8,775 nucleotides of DNA. It comes from JADLEX01 sp964586775. GTDB lineage: Bacteria > Lernaellota > Lernaellaia > JACKCT01. Every line of letters begins with the position of its first letter. Position 1 is the stretch's first letter. The stretch lies in NCBI GenBank assembly GCA_964586775.1, contig CAZPJD010000243.1, forward strand, positions 1 through 8,775, read 5' to 3'. The notes beneath the pieces were generated by a model. It searched no databases, had not been told where the DNA came from, and saw only the letters and a list, made by a program, of their open reading frames with translations. The position numbers and the translations under genes are program-made. This document shows, one piece after another, positions 1-6,178 of the stretch.

Positions 1-53
1 CTGCTCATGAGCTTCCGCGCCTCGAGGTAGGCCCGGTAGGTGTTGGACATCAT
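1..53 (-). CDS. 5' end of an unidentified early-operon gene (partial)
   Basis: The complement from 53 reads MMSNTYRAYLEARKLMS and is open to the window edge. A GAGG stands seven bases before the ATG at 53, and the gene begins only a few bases after the stop of the preceding small gene at 58, in the same direction as the Gam-to-B operon. The second ATG at 50 is an alternative start. Seventeen residues are too few to name a family. The position downstream of Gam suggests another semi-essential early phage protein, which is inference from context only. Confidence 0.5.
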   Translation of the reverse strand, partial: MMSNTYRAYLEARKLMS

Positions 54-57
54 CGCA

Positions 58-282
58 TCACCTCGTCACAGGCACGCCACGGGGCGTGCCTGTGCCACAT
101 TCCCCATCCGCCACCGGCGGCTCGCCGGCGACGGGGCAGTCCCCAATGTGCTCCCACCGCCCGTCCACGAACGTGCCGCACTGGTCGCACACGGCGCCGC
201 CACAGTGGCGGCAGCGGTCGGACGGGTCGTTGGTCCCTTCGACTTCGCTCAGGGCAGGCTTTGGTCGTTGGTCGCTGGTCAT
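58..282 (-). CDS. Small Cys-rich protein, possible zinc-binding knuckle
   Basis: This 74-residue protein starts 4 bases after the Gam stop, so it is probably translated in the same early operon. Residues 24-35 carry CRHCGGAVCDQC (Cys24, 27, 32, 35), with Cys49 and His45 further on. The spacing suggests a small zinc-binding fold, but I do not recognise a family. The first 20 residues (DQRPKPALSEVEGTNDP) are encoded entirely by an interspersed repeat, a heptamer array around a CCCTTCGACTTCGCTCAGGG palindrome, so this end is probably a later addition and not part of the fold. No other in-frame ATG precedes the Cys cluster. A non-ATG start inside the repeat cannot be excluded. Confidence 0.55.
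   Translation of the reverse strand: MTSDQRPKPALSEVEGTNDPSDRCRHCGGAVCDQCGTFVDGRWEHIGDCPVAGEPPVADGECGTGTPRGVPVTR
225..280. repeat. Composite heptamer/palindrome repeat, copy 1
   Basis: GGTCGTT (225-231) is followed by GGTCCCT, running straight into the palindrome CCCTTCGACTTCGCTCAGGG (235-254). Heptamers resume at 263 (GGTCGTT, GGTCGCT, GGTC). The order is the same as in the copy at 4252-4303. It lies at the start of the 74-residue gene and supplies its first 20 codons. Confidence 0.85.
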
Positions 283-286
283 CGCG

Positions 287-871
287 TCAGGCCGCGTCTT
301 CCTGCTCGGACAGATCGAACTCGCGGGTTTTGTCGGTCGAGTACGCGAACGTGTCGGACGATTCGATGCGAACGCCGATGCGGGCGTAGTCCTCGTCGGA
401 AAGGCCGAGCGCCCGGATCGCGGGTTTCACCGGGGACTCCTTGATCTTGATGATCTGCGACTCGTTCTCGGCGAGCAGCTTGCCGAGGCGCGTGGCGCGC
501 GAGACGGCGCGGATGGCGGCGATCACGTCCTCGACTTTGCGGTGGATCCATTTGACGCTCGTCGAGCGCCGGAACCCGATGAAGCCCGAGGGCAGTTCCA
601 TCGCGCGCTTGTCGCCGAACCCGCCCTTGCCGTAGTGCTCGCGCGAGAACAGTTCCAGCTCGCGGGCGAGCATCTTGCGTTCGGCGATCATCGCCTCGGC
701 GTCGTCGGCCTGACGTCGCTGGATCGCCTTGATCTCGTCGGCGGCGAATTTCTCGATCGCGCCGATCTGCCCGTCGAGTTCGCCCAGACGGCGCAGCGTG
801 TCGTCGGCCTCGGTGAGGTTCTTGATGGAGGGCGTGGGATCGGGCTTGTGGGTGCGCTTGCTGATGGCCAT
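287..871 (-). CDS. gam: Mu Gam-like host-nuclease inhibitor (DNA end-binding protein)
   Basis: The product is 194 residues, close to the usual Gam length of about 170-180. Gam proteins bind double-stranded DNA ends as dimers and shield them from exonucleases such as RecBCD; they are related to the Ku fold. A long helical, charged stretch at residues 20-75 fits the family's coiled coil. It is followed by GKGGFGDKRAMELPSGFIGFR at about 81-101, matching the conserved 'small hydrophobic then GxIGFR' block of Mu Gam, and WIHRKVEDVIAAI. The longer reading frame opens at 973, but I place the start at the ATG at 871: GGGGA sits 6 bases upstream, the residues before it are antisense to an octapeptide repeat, and the upstream gene ends one base earlier (TAA-C-ATG). 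It belongs to the leftward early operon after B, as in Mu-like phages generally. Confidence 0.88.
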   Translation of the reverse strand: MAISKRTHKPDPTPSIKNLTEADDTLRRLGELDGQIGAIEKFAADEIKAIQRRQADDAEAMIAERKMLARELELFSREHYGKGGFGDKRAMELPSGFIGFRRSTSVKWIHRKVEDVIAAIRAVSRATRLGKLLAENESQIIKIKESPVKPAIRALGLSDEDYARIGVRIESSDTFAYSTDKTREFDLSEQEDAA

Positions 872-872
872 G

Positions 873-1244
873 TTATTCCCCGTGTTTGGTGTTCCCCGGC
901 GAACCGCCGGTGGTGTTGGCCGGCGAACCGCCGGTGGTGTTGGCCGGCGAACCGCCGGTGGTGGTGGACGCATCGCGGCCCGGCGCGATCTCGATGTGCC
1001 CGCCGGGCGCGATGCAAAACTCGAAGACGTGCGCGCGGCAGTGCCCGCGCTTCGCCACGTCGCGGGCGAGGGCGAAGGCCGCGTCGGCGTCGGTCGCGAT
1101 GCTGGCGACGTAGCTCTTGCCGGGCGCGGCGAGGTCCTCCAGGGCGAGGGCCCAGTAGGTCCCCACGGCCATGGGGAAGAGGACGGAAGACCGAATGGGG
1201 TCGTTGGTCGCTGGTCTTTGGTCGCTGGTCGTCGGCGTCTGCAT
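873..1244 (-). CDS. Unknown early protein with octapeptide tandem-repeat tail
   Basis: About 123 residues; I do not recognise the family. The start is coupled to B by a TGATG overlap (TGA 1246-1244, ATG 1244-1242); a GTG at 1247 is also in frame. Residues 3-17 (TPTTSDQRPATNDP) come from a heptamer repeat array, so the original protein may begin at the internal MAVGTYWALALEDLAAPG. The core has a plausible mixed alpha/beta composition with two cysteines (RGHCRAHVFEFC). The last 30 residues are a low-complexity tail of nearly identical TTGGSPAN units, encoded by three 24-bp direct repeats. The stop is one base before the Gam ATG and the tail region holds the Gam ribosome site, so translation of the two is probably coupled. 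Confidence 0.65.
   Translation of the reverse strand: MQTPTTSDQRPATNDPIRSSVLFPMAVGTYWALALEDLAAPGKSYVASIATDADAAFALARDVAKRGHCRAHVFEFCIAPGGHIEIAPGRDASTTTGGSPANTTGGSPANTTGGSPGNTKHGE
898..969. repeat. Three tandem 24-bp direct repeats
   Basis: Units at 898-921 and 922-945 are identical; the third at 946-969 differs only near its end. Each unit is eight codons and encodes TTGGSPAN on the minus strand, so copy number can change without loss of frame. A decayed fragment of a further unit (GGTGTTCCCC) lies at 887-896. The units contain a GGCGAACCGCCGG semi-palindrome. Confidence 0.92.
1199..1233. repeat. Heptamer array, five units
   Basis: Five consecutive heptamers (GGTCGTT, GGTCGCT, GGTCTTT, GGTCGCT, GGTCGTC) with an exact 7-bp period of GGT. 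Read on the minus strand they encode the N-terminal SDQRPATNDP segment of the 873-1244 gene. No palindrome is inserted in this copy, which makes it the cleanest example of the bare array on the left side of the window. Confidence 0.85.
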
Positions 1245-2185
1245 CACGACACCTCACGAAGGCCGAGCAGGTAGGTCGCGGCCTTTTGCAGGTGATCGAA
1301 ACCGACCGTCCGGCTGCCGTTGACCTCGGCCACGTCGCGCGCGTCCTCGCACAGCATCACAACGGTGCGCATGCCGGGGATGGCGGCGCGCTCGTGCAGA
1401 TAGTCGATGGAGCGCGCGGCCTTGATGCCGTATCGCGCGGCGGCAGTCTCGACATCGTCGCGGGTCGGAGCCTTGAGGCGGAGGTAGGCCGAAATGCGGG
1501 AAAAGACCTGCGCGGCGTCTTCCCGCATGTTCCGCCGCGTGAGGCGCTGATAGAGCCGTCCGTCGATGCCCGACAACACGATCGGCGCACCCGTCGTATC
1601 GTGGATGGCGCGGACGGCCTCGAGCGCTTTGAAGGGCAGCGTGTCGGCCTGGTCGATGATGACCAGACGCGGGTTCGCCCGCAGGGCACCCATGAGCCGG
1701 TGAAGCATGTCGCCGGCGGGGAGCGTGAAGTAGTTGTGCAGCCCGGCGAGACGGCACAGCTCGCGCAAAACGATGCGCGGCCCCGACACCTCGTCGTATT
1801 CGTAGTAAATCGCGCCGGACGTGCGCGCGAAGAGCCGAAGCCCCGTCGATTTGCCGTACCCTGAGCGGCCCTCCATCCCGACCATGCGCCGCCGACGCTC
1901 GGCGTAACGGCACAGATCGAAGATGGCCTGCATGTTTGCGGTCGCAATCGGCTCGCGATCGGCGTCGTCGAAGCCCAGCAGCCGCGCCACGCGGGCCTCG
2001 ACGTCGGGATCGTCCTTGCCCGAGAGCCAGTTGCGGACCTCGAACTCGGTCTTGTACCCGCACGCCGTGGCGGTGCGCTCGGCGGAAAGCCCCGTGCGCT
2101 TCATGAAGTGCGCGAGGCGCTGACGCATCGAGCGGTCGGCGTCCTGCTCCAGAATCTTCGCGACATTTCCTTCGGATGCGATCAT
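1244..2185 (-). CDS. B: Mu B-like transposition target-capture ATPase (AAA+)
   Basis: 313 residues, the usual length of MuB (312). MuB forms ATP-dependent filaments on DNA, recruits and stimulates the A transposase, and directs integration away from itself (target immunity). Residues 20-75 form an N-terminal HTH (RTGLSAERTATACGYKTEFEVRNWL), as in MuB. The Walker A loop is GRSGYGKST at 106-114. The Walker B strand is LVIIDQAD at 174-181, and the sensor-1 region is VLSGID at 203-208. A GGGGGA ribosome site precedes the ATG at 2185, 13 bases after the transposase stop. The C-terminal helices (from about 240) fit the MuB DNA-binding domain. It is intact, with no repeat insertion, in contrast with its neighbour A. 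Confidence 0.9.
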   Translation of the reverse strand: MIASEGNVAKILEQDADRSMRQRLAHFMKRTGLSAERTATACGYKTEFEVRNWLSGKDDPDVEARVARLLGFDDADREPIATANMQAIFDLCRYAERRRRMVGMEGRSGYGKSTGLRLFARTSGAIYYEYDEVSGPRIVLRELCRLAGLHNYFTLPAGDMLHRLMGALRANPRLVIIDQADTLPFKALEAVRAIHDTTGAPIVLSGIDGRLYQRLTRRNMREDAAQVFSRISAYLRLKAPTRDDVETAAARYGIKAARSIDYLHERAAIPGMRTVVMLCEDARDVAEVNGSRTVGFDHLQKAATYLLGLREVS

Positions 2186-2197
2186 GGGTCCCCCGTG

Positions 2198-4342
2198 TCA
2201 GTAGTCGCCGAACAGGCCCTTGAGCCCGTCGGATTTGGGTTTCGGTTTCGGATCTCCCCCTTTTGGAAAAACGAGAACGGAATCGCCGCCGGCGGACTGG
2301 CCCTCACCCCCGGCCCCTCTCCCGTCAAACGGGCGAGGGGAGCCGCCGCCAAACCGCCGTTCGTGGTCGGCATGGGCGACGTCGTCGTTCACGGCGAGAA
2401 CGCCCTCGCGCAGGATCTCCTGCGCGCGCGGGGCGATCTGGCGATCGATGAGGGCGGCGGACGCCTCGGCGATGAGCTTCTTGCGCCGGGCCTGCTCGCG
2501 AATCGCCGCCTTCGCCGCGGATTCGTCGGTCACCTTCACGCCGAAACTCGGCACGAGGTCGCAGACGTAGTATTCGCGGCCGTTCGTGATGGCGTAGAGA
2601 TGGACGACGTTCAGGTCGTCGGGGTCGTAGGCGACGACGCCTCTGCGCCCGATGGCTTCGATGAAGGCGATGGCGGACTGCTCGTCGCCCGGGCGCGTCT
2701 CGTAGCGCTGCCCGAGCACGTCGACGCCGGCGTTTGTGACGGTGAAGACGCGGTCGCGGCGCATCATGGCTATGTCGAGCACCCGGTCGGTCACCACGCG
2801 AACGGGATGCTCGCGCACGCCGTCCGCCGTGCGGCGATACAGGTCGCCGAAGACCTTGTAGGGCGAGAGCTTGCCGAGCGACGAATGCCGCGCTCCGTTG
2901 TAGGCGGCGATGATGCGCCCGGCCAGGGCGATGGCCTCGGCGCGGTCCATGACGCGGCCCGCGGCGAGGTCGGCTTTGAGCCGCGCGTCGTCCTTGGTGT
3001 TCGTCTTCGCCGTGATGTTGCCGCCGGTGTAGGCGTCGAACAGATTCAGGTAGGAGTGGCTGAACGTCGCGTACCAGCGCTCCTGCGGGGCTTTGGATTC
3101 GGGGTTTCGGACGACGGCGTTCTGCTTGCGCACGCCGAGCTGGGCGAGGTAGCCGTCGAGGTGGGCGATCTCGACCTTGCCCCGGTACACCGTGCGGCCA
3201 TTCTGGTCCTTGTTCTCGTATTCCTTGCCGTTGTCGATGTAGAGCCAGTCGCACAGGCCGTAGCGCCGCCAACCATCGCGCAGCGCCAGCATGGCGGTTC
3301 CGCCGTTGACCTGATCGACCAGTCGCCACGCGACGATCATGCGCGAGCGCACGTCGAGCCAGGTGAGCAGCCACGGGCGGATGGGGGTCTTGTAGCCGGG
3401 CCAGTTCACCAGCGCGTCGAAGCCGGTGCCGTCGCCCATCCAGCACTCCATGACGCGGATATCCGACCAGTCGCGGTGGATGGGCGGAACGAAGTTTTTC
3501 TTCACGTCGCGCGCGCCGTCGCCGCCGCGACGCCGGGCCTGATACGCCTTGGGAATGGACGACAAAATGCGCGCCACCGTGCGCTCGGAAAGCTTCGGCA
3601 GCATCGGCTCATCGGCCCGTTCGCGCCCCGCGGCGGCCTCGCCCACGCGGCGCTTGCGCTCCCACTCGTAGCCCTTGAAGACCTGGGCAATCGTGGGGCT
3701 TTCGCGCCTCGCGCGAAGGGTGAAGATGATCTTCATGACGGCGACGTCGTGCCGAGCCGCGTTGCGGTTGCCGCAGCGACGGTCGGCGAGGGAGGTGCCC
3801 TCACCCCCGGCCCCTCTCCCGTCATCACGGGCGAGGGGGGCGGCGCGTTTGAGCCAGCGCCAGATCGTCGATTCCGAAATGCCCTCGCGTTCGGCGGCCT
3901 GGACCACCATGCGCGTGCGCTCGCCCGCCGGCGCGGCGAGGATCGGCTGAATGATCGCCCAGCGGGCGGCTGCGCGCGGGTCGTTGGTGCCCTCACCCCC
4001 GGCAGGGTGACCCTCACCCCCGGCCCCTCTCCCGTCATCACGGGCGAGGGGAGAGGCGAGGACATCGTCGGCGGTCAGGGCCAGCACGTCGTCGAGGCGC
4101 AGCATGGTGCGGATGCCGCCCTGCGCCGATTCGGCGTGGGTGGGCCAGTCGCGTTCGCGAGCGATCTGGCGCATGCGCCGGCCGGACACCCCGGCCAGCA
4201 GCCCCGCCTGCTCGCACGAAATCCAGCGCTCGCAGGTGGTCAGGGACCACGGGTCGTTGGTCCCTTCGGCTGCGCTCAGGGCATGCGTTGGTCTTTGGTC
4301 GTTGGCCAACGCACCGACACCCATGGCGAGTTCCGCGATCAT
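2198..4342 (-). CDS. A: Mu A-like DDE transposase, with four repeat-encoded in-frame segments
   Basis: 714 residues against 663 for MuA. It pairs the phage ends, nicks them and joins them to target DNA. Order: repeat-encoded N-terminus (14-31); winged-helix domain like MuA I-alpha (about 37-90, ISCEQAGLLAGVSGRRMRQI); repeat segment 97-122; second HTH like I-beta (about 128-167, ending ESTIWRWLKR); repeat segment 168-183; RNase H-like catalytic core with likely triad Asp304 (MGDGTGFD), Asp370 (LYIDNGKEY) and Glu421 (SKAPQERWYATF); beta-barrel domain (about 525-600, VVAYDPDDLNVVHLYA); charged helix; repeat segment 668-683; tail ending GLKGLFGDY. In MuA the extreme C-terminus contacts B and ClpX, and the tail here probably does likewise. 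The three catalytic residues are present, so it may be active. The ATG at 4342 overlaps the preceding gene's stop (ATGA) and follows GAGGG; Met7 is an alternative start. Confidence 0.92.
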   Translation of the reverse strand: MIAELAMGVGALANDQRPTHALSAAEGTNDPWSLTTCERWISCEQAGLLAGVSGRRMRQIARERDWPTHAESAQGGIRTMLRLDDVLALTADDVLASPLARDDGRGAGGEGHPAGGEGTNDPRAAARWAIIQPILAAPAGERTRMVVQAAEREGISESTIWRWLKRAAPLARDDGRGAGGEGTSLADRRCGNRNAARHDVAVMKIIFTLRARRESPTIAQVFKGYEWERKRRVGEAAAGRERADEPMLPKLSERTVARILSSIPKAYQARRRGGDGARDVKKNFVPPIHRDWSDIRVMECWMGDGTGFDALVNWPGYKTPIRPWLLTWLDVRSRMIVAWRLVDQVNGGTAMLALRDGWRRYGLCDWLYIDNGKEYENKDQNGRTVYRGKVEIAHLDGYLAQLGVRKQNAVVRNPESKAPQERWYATFSHSYLNLFDAYTGGNITAKTNTKDDARLKADLAAGRVMDRAEAIALAGRIIAAYNGARHSSLGKLSPYKVFGDLYRRTADGVREHPVRVVTDRVLDIAMMRRDRVFTVTNAGVDVLGQRYETRPGDEQSAIAFIEAIGRRGVVAYDPDDLNVVHLYAITNGREYYVCDLVPSFGVKVTDESAAKAAIREQARRKKLIAEASAALIDRQIAPRAQEILREGVLAVNDDVAHADHERRFGGGSPRPFDGRGAGGEGQSAGGDSVLVFPKGGDPKPKPKSDGLKGLFGDY
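2301..2340. repeat. CCCTCACCCC palindromic element inside the transposase gene, copy A
   Basis: CCCTCACCCCCGG leads into inverted arms CCCCTCTCCCGT (2314-2325) and ACGGGCGAGGGG (2329-2340) around a 3-base loop; the arms pair except for one position. On the minus strand it encodes SPRPFDGRGAGGEG, residues 668-681 of the transposase, between the beta-barrel/helical region and the C-terminal tail. Confidence 0.88.
3798..3838. repeat. CCCTCACCCC palindromic element inside the transposase gene, copy B
   Basis: Same element with a CATC loop: arms 3811-3822 and 3827-3838. It encodes PLARDDGRGAGGEG on the minus strand, immediately after the second HTH of the transposase (residues about 169-182) and before the linker to the catalytic core. 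Confidence 0.88.
3980..4051. repeat. Heptamer fragment plus one and a half palindromic elements, copy C
   Basis: GGTCGTTGGT (3980-3989) is followed by a truncated CCCTCACCCCCGGC, then by a full element beginning at 4011 with arms 4024-4035 and 4040-4051. The core from 4011 to 4051 matches copy B closely, including the CATC loop. It encodes SPLARDDGRGAGGEGHPAGGEGTNDP-type sequence in two blocks (transposase residues 97-122) between the two N-terminal DNA-binding domains. Confidence 0.88.
4252..4303. repeat. Composite heptamer/palindrome repeat, copy 2
   Basis: GGTCGTT and GGTCCCT lead into the palindrome CCCTTCGGCTGCGCTCAGGG (4262-4281); heptamers GGTCTTT and GGTCGTT follow at 4290-4303. The arrangement is the same as at 225-280, while the palindrome centre differs (GGCTGC against GACTTC). 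It encodes NDQRPTHALSAAEGTNDP at residues 14-31 of the transposase. Confidence 0.87.
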
Positions 4343-4587
4343 GCGGTGCGACCCTCGGGCGTGAAGACATAATCGCGGGGGCGAGCCACAAGGGCTGGCG
4401 TCGTGAAAAAGCGGAAACCGAGCCCGGCGCGAAACCGGGCGTTGCAGTCCGCGCAGCGGTACAGGCGCTCCATTTCATCCCAGCCGGCGGCGTCGGCGTG
4501 ATAAGACGACAGCACGATGAACGTGTTGCGTTCGCCGCAGTGGGGGCAGCGTGGCGCGAGGCGTTTGCGGCGCTTACGCTGGCTCAT
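4339..4587 (-). CDS. Small zinc-ribbon protein, Ogr/Delta-like in layout
   Basis: 82 residues with a basic N-terminus (SQRKRRKRL), then CPHC at 14-17 and CADC at 45-48, 27 residues apart, followed by an aromatic-basic stretch (FRAGLGFRF). The two CxxC pairs and the YRCADCNARFR context resemble phage P2 Ogr/Delta zinc-finger activators of late promoters. The match is by motif layout only, and other zinc ribbons have the same spacing. It lies directly before the transposase and overlaps it and the upstream gene by ATGA at both ends (4339-4342, 4584-4587), so the three are almost certainly cotranslated. A transcription-factor role would be unusual so early in a Mu-like operon. Confidence 0.68.
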   Translation of the reverse strand: MSQRKRRKRLAPRCPHCGERNTFIVLSSYHADAAGWDEMERLYRCADCNARFRAGLGFRFFTTPALVARPRDYVFTPEGRTA

Positions 4588-4916
4588 CGCGGCGCCTGTG
4601 CCGATTCGCCGATGCGAATCGTGCGGAACTCGCGGATGCGGGGCGCGTTGCCTTTCAGATTGAGCAAAAAGGCGTCCAATTCCACCCGGCCCTCGTCGGT
4701 GCTCTCGGGGGCGTCGTTCATCGAGTCGTAGTCGTCACAGGATTCGACCATGAGCTGAGACGCGTCTCGGAATGCGAAGTCCTTGGGCGTTCGACTCGCC
4801 GGACGGCGATAGCGCCCGGCCGCGCAACGAATCCGATGTTCCTTGCAGCCGACGGGCGAGGTGTGCGTGACTGTGAAGAAGGAGCGGCAATTGCGGCAGT
4901 TGGCGCAGACGATCAT
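4584..4916 (-). CDS. Small Cys-rich early protein of unknown function
   Basis: 110 residues. The N-terminus has CANCRNC (Cys4, 7, 10), then GCKEH (Cys24) and RIRC (Cys31), with one more Cys at 60 in VESCDDYDSM, where the chain turns acidic. The Cys pattern suggests one or two bound metal ions. The final third is probably helical (VELDAFLLNLKGNAPRIREF). I do not recognise the family. It shares 4-base ATGA overlaps with both neighbours and so is a genuine operon member despite the lack of a name. The position between regulator and transposase suggests host takeover or regulation of transposition; that is inference from location. Confidence 0.62.
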   Translation of the reverse strand: MIVCANCRNCRSFFTVTHTSPVGCKEHRIRCAAGRYRRPASRTPKDFAFRDASQLMVESCDDYDSMNDAPESTDEGRVELDAFLLNLKGNAPRIREFRTIRIGESAQAPR

Positions 4917-5191
4917 GACGTCGCCCCCGCTTTCTTGCCGACAACGGTGCGCGCCGTGCCGCGATGCATCGCCTTCTTGACCGCTCGCGAAGGCAGTGGC
5001 GCAGCGTAAAGGCTCGGAATGATGATTTCGGCGAATCGGGCCGATGCGTCGATGTCGTCGCTATTATGCCTCGAGGTGGGGCATGCGGCGTGGACGGACA
5101 CGAGCATTTGTCGGCTGACTTCGACTTCGCCTTTGAAGACCCCACGAACGGGAACGAGGCTGCCACCGTCGAGTTGGACGAAGATCTTCAT
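4913..5191 (-). CDS. Small unknown early protein
   Basis: 92 residues starting MKIFVQLDGGSLVPVRG, which looks like a beta-strand-rich beginning, with a lysine/arginine-rich C-terminus (SRAVKKAMHRGTARTVVGKKAG). There are no cysteine pairs, signal peptide or membrane segment. The ATG at 5191 overlaps the previous stop as ATGA and the stop overlaps the next ATG the same way. I recognise no family. The basic tail could contact nucleic acid, but nothing else supports that. Confidence 0.6.
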   Translation of the reverse strand: MKIFVQLDGGSLVPVRGVFKGEVEVSRQMLVSVHAACPTSRHNSDDIDASARFAEIIIPSLYAAPLPSRAVKKAMHRGTARTVVGKKAGATS

Positions 5192-5520
5192 TTCAGCACC
5201 TCGCCGCCGCCGAGCCGCAGAATGAAGGCCTCGATTTTGGCGATGCGCTCGGCCAGCACGTCGAGACAGTCGACGACCATTCCCAGATCGTTTGGCTCGT
5301 TTTCGATCTTCAGCTCGGACAGGCGAAAGAGCGTCTCGCTATCGCCGTCGGGCATGCCGAACAGCGTCTCGCCGCATTCGAGATGGATCAGGGCGTTTCC
5401 GTCCGCCCCGAATCCGGTATCCTCCCCTTTCGGAAACGCGTCGCATTTTTTGCAGTAGTTGACCCTGGAGACGTAGTCTTCGGGATCGACGAACTCGCCA
5501 TCGACGTGCTTCAAACTCAT
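5188..5520 (-). CDS. Small protein with one CxxC pair and a C-terminal helix
   Basis: 110 residues from the ATG at 5520, preceded by CGGGGG seven bases upstream. The frame is open as far as 5889, but the extension is only the shadow of the upstream regulator gene, and the 5520 start gives an ATGA overlap with it. YCKKC (Cys23, 26) and LECG (Cys49) could form a partial metal site; a fourth ligand could be His46. Residues 66-103 (FRLSELKIENEPND... VLAERIAKIEAFILRL) should form amphipathic helices, possibly a dimerising coiled coil. No family recognised. Confidence 0.62.
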   Translation of the reverse strand: MSLKHVDGEFVDPEDYVSRVNYCKKCDAFPKGEDTGFGADGNALIHLECGETLFGMPDGDSETLFRLSELKIENEPNDLGMVVDCLDVLAERIAKIEAFILRLGGGEVLK

Positions 5521-5999
5521 CTCGAACCCCCGTGAATGTTGCCGTGTGTGATGATCTGTCTCGCCGCCCGTTCGCGCTCGGCGAGGTGTTCCCGATCGAG
5601 TTGGACGCGGCCGAGCTCGGCCAGGGCGCGGTCGCGCTCGGTCGAAAGCTCGACGCCGGTGGATTGCAGAAGGCACTGGAGCGGATGCCAGTCGCCGAGG
5701 GTCATGCACAGGGCGACGAGGACGTCGGCGGGGATGCGCACGCCGTTGGTCTTCGCCGTCCACGCGTTCAGCGTGCTGACGTTCACCGTGCGACCGAGCA
5801 GGTGCGAGGCGATGTCGCACAGCGTCTCGCGGCTGTAGTGGCTGGCGCGGATGGCGGTCGAGAGGGCCTCGTTCGCGGCGTCCATCCACGAGCCGATCGC
5901 GCCGGTCGCGAAGGGCAGGTCAAACTGGCCGCGCGACGGGCCGTGATCGCGACCACTCGAAATCTTTCGCGAATTCGAGATTGACCGGCGCGGGGCCAT
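5517..5999 (-). CDS. Probable HTH regulator, first gene of the early operon
   Basis: 160 residues from the ATG at 5999, which has GGGGA 9 bases upstream. Residues 54-115 (HYSRETLCDIASHLLGRTV, VSTLNAWTAKTNGVRIPADVL, ALCMTLGDWHPLQCLL) resemble a conserved early protein of Mu-like phages that begins with a helical DNA-binding-type domain; this comes from memory of the pattern, not a search. Residues 118-150 are a charged heptad-like helix, likely a coiled coil. As first gene facing the repressor it occupies the place of Mu ner, which shuts down early and repressor transcription, but I see no direct Ner similarity. A GTG at 6095 gives a 192-residue form whose extra N-terminus reads through a palindromic repeat (RRGAPTGEFGGAPPPSC). 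Given the other repeat-encoded N-termini here, this longer form is possible but second choice. Confidence 0.68.
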   Translation of the reverse strand: MAPRRSISNSRKISSGRDHGPSRGQFDLPFATGAIGSWMDAANEALSTAIRASHYSRETLCDIASHLLGRTVNVSTLNAWTAKTNGVRIPADVLVALCMTLGDWHPLQCLLQSTGVELSTERDRALAELGRVQLDREHLAERERAARQIITHGNIHGGSR

Positions 6000-6027
6000 C
6001 AGCGACAATCCCCAGCATGAAGGTGGC

Positions 6028-6061
6028 GGGGCGCCCCCGAACTCCCCAGTGGGGGCGCCCC
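6028..6061. repeat. Palindromic repeat in the early-operon leader
   Basis: Perfect 11-bp inverted arms GGGGCGCCCCC (6028-6038) and GGGGGCGCCCC (6051-6061) flank a 12-base loop. Transcribed leftward it would form a very stable hairpin about 30 bases before the ATG at 5999. There is no U tract, so it is unlikely to be an intrinsic terminator. It has the look of another member of the interspersed palindromic repeats in this genome. Confidence 0.85.
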
Positions 6062-6178
6062 TACGAACTGCTCGAACGGAATGCGCGACTGCCACGTCGC
6101 GCCCTGAAGCCTTTTTGCCGAGGTCTGTTTGGGGGTCCGTTCGAACATCGATCCCTCTGGGGAAAGGGGATTGGGGGC

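Noticed and set aside
898..969. CRISPR-like direct repeats
   Set aside because: The 24-bp units are contiguous with no spacers, only three copies exist, and they are coding in frame. No cas gene is seen.
86..1864. Long plus-strand open frame of 592 codons opposite Gam, the 123-residue gene and B
   Set aside because: It is antisense to three well-supported genes, is full of low-complexity Arg/Trp-rich translation of repeats, and has no recognisable domain. Long antisense frames are common in GC-rich DNA.
2108..4372. Plus-strand open frame of 754 codons opposite the transposase
   Set aside because: The opposite strand encodes all MuA domains and the catalytic triad. The plus-strand translation shows only compositionally biased sequence typical of a mirror frame.
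5188..5889. Long 233-residue version of the small CxxC protein
   Set aside because: The extra N-terminus is antisense-like, Arg/Pro-rich shadow sequence of the regulator in another frame. The ATG at 5520 with CGGGGG and an ATGA overlap is a much better start.
6028..6061. Intrinsic terminator upstream of the early operon
   Set aside because: The stem is strong but no T tract follows on either strand, and its palindrome type resembles the other interspersed repeats.
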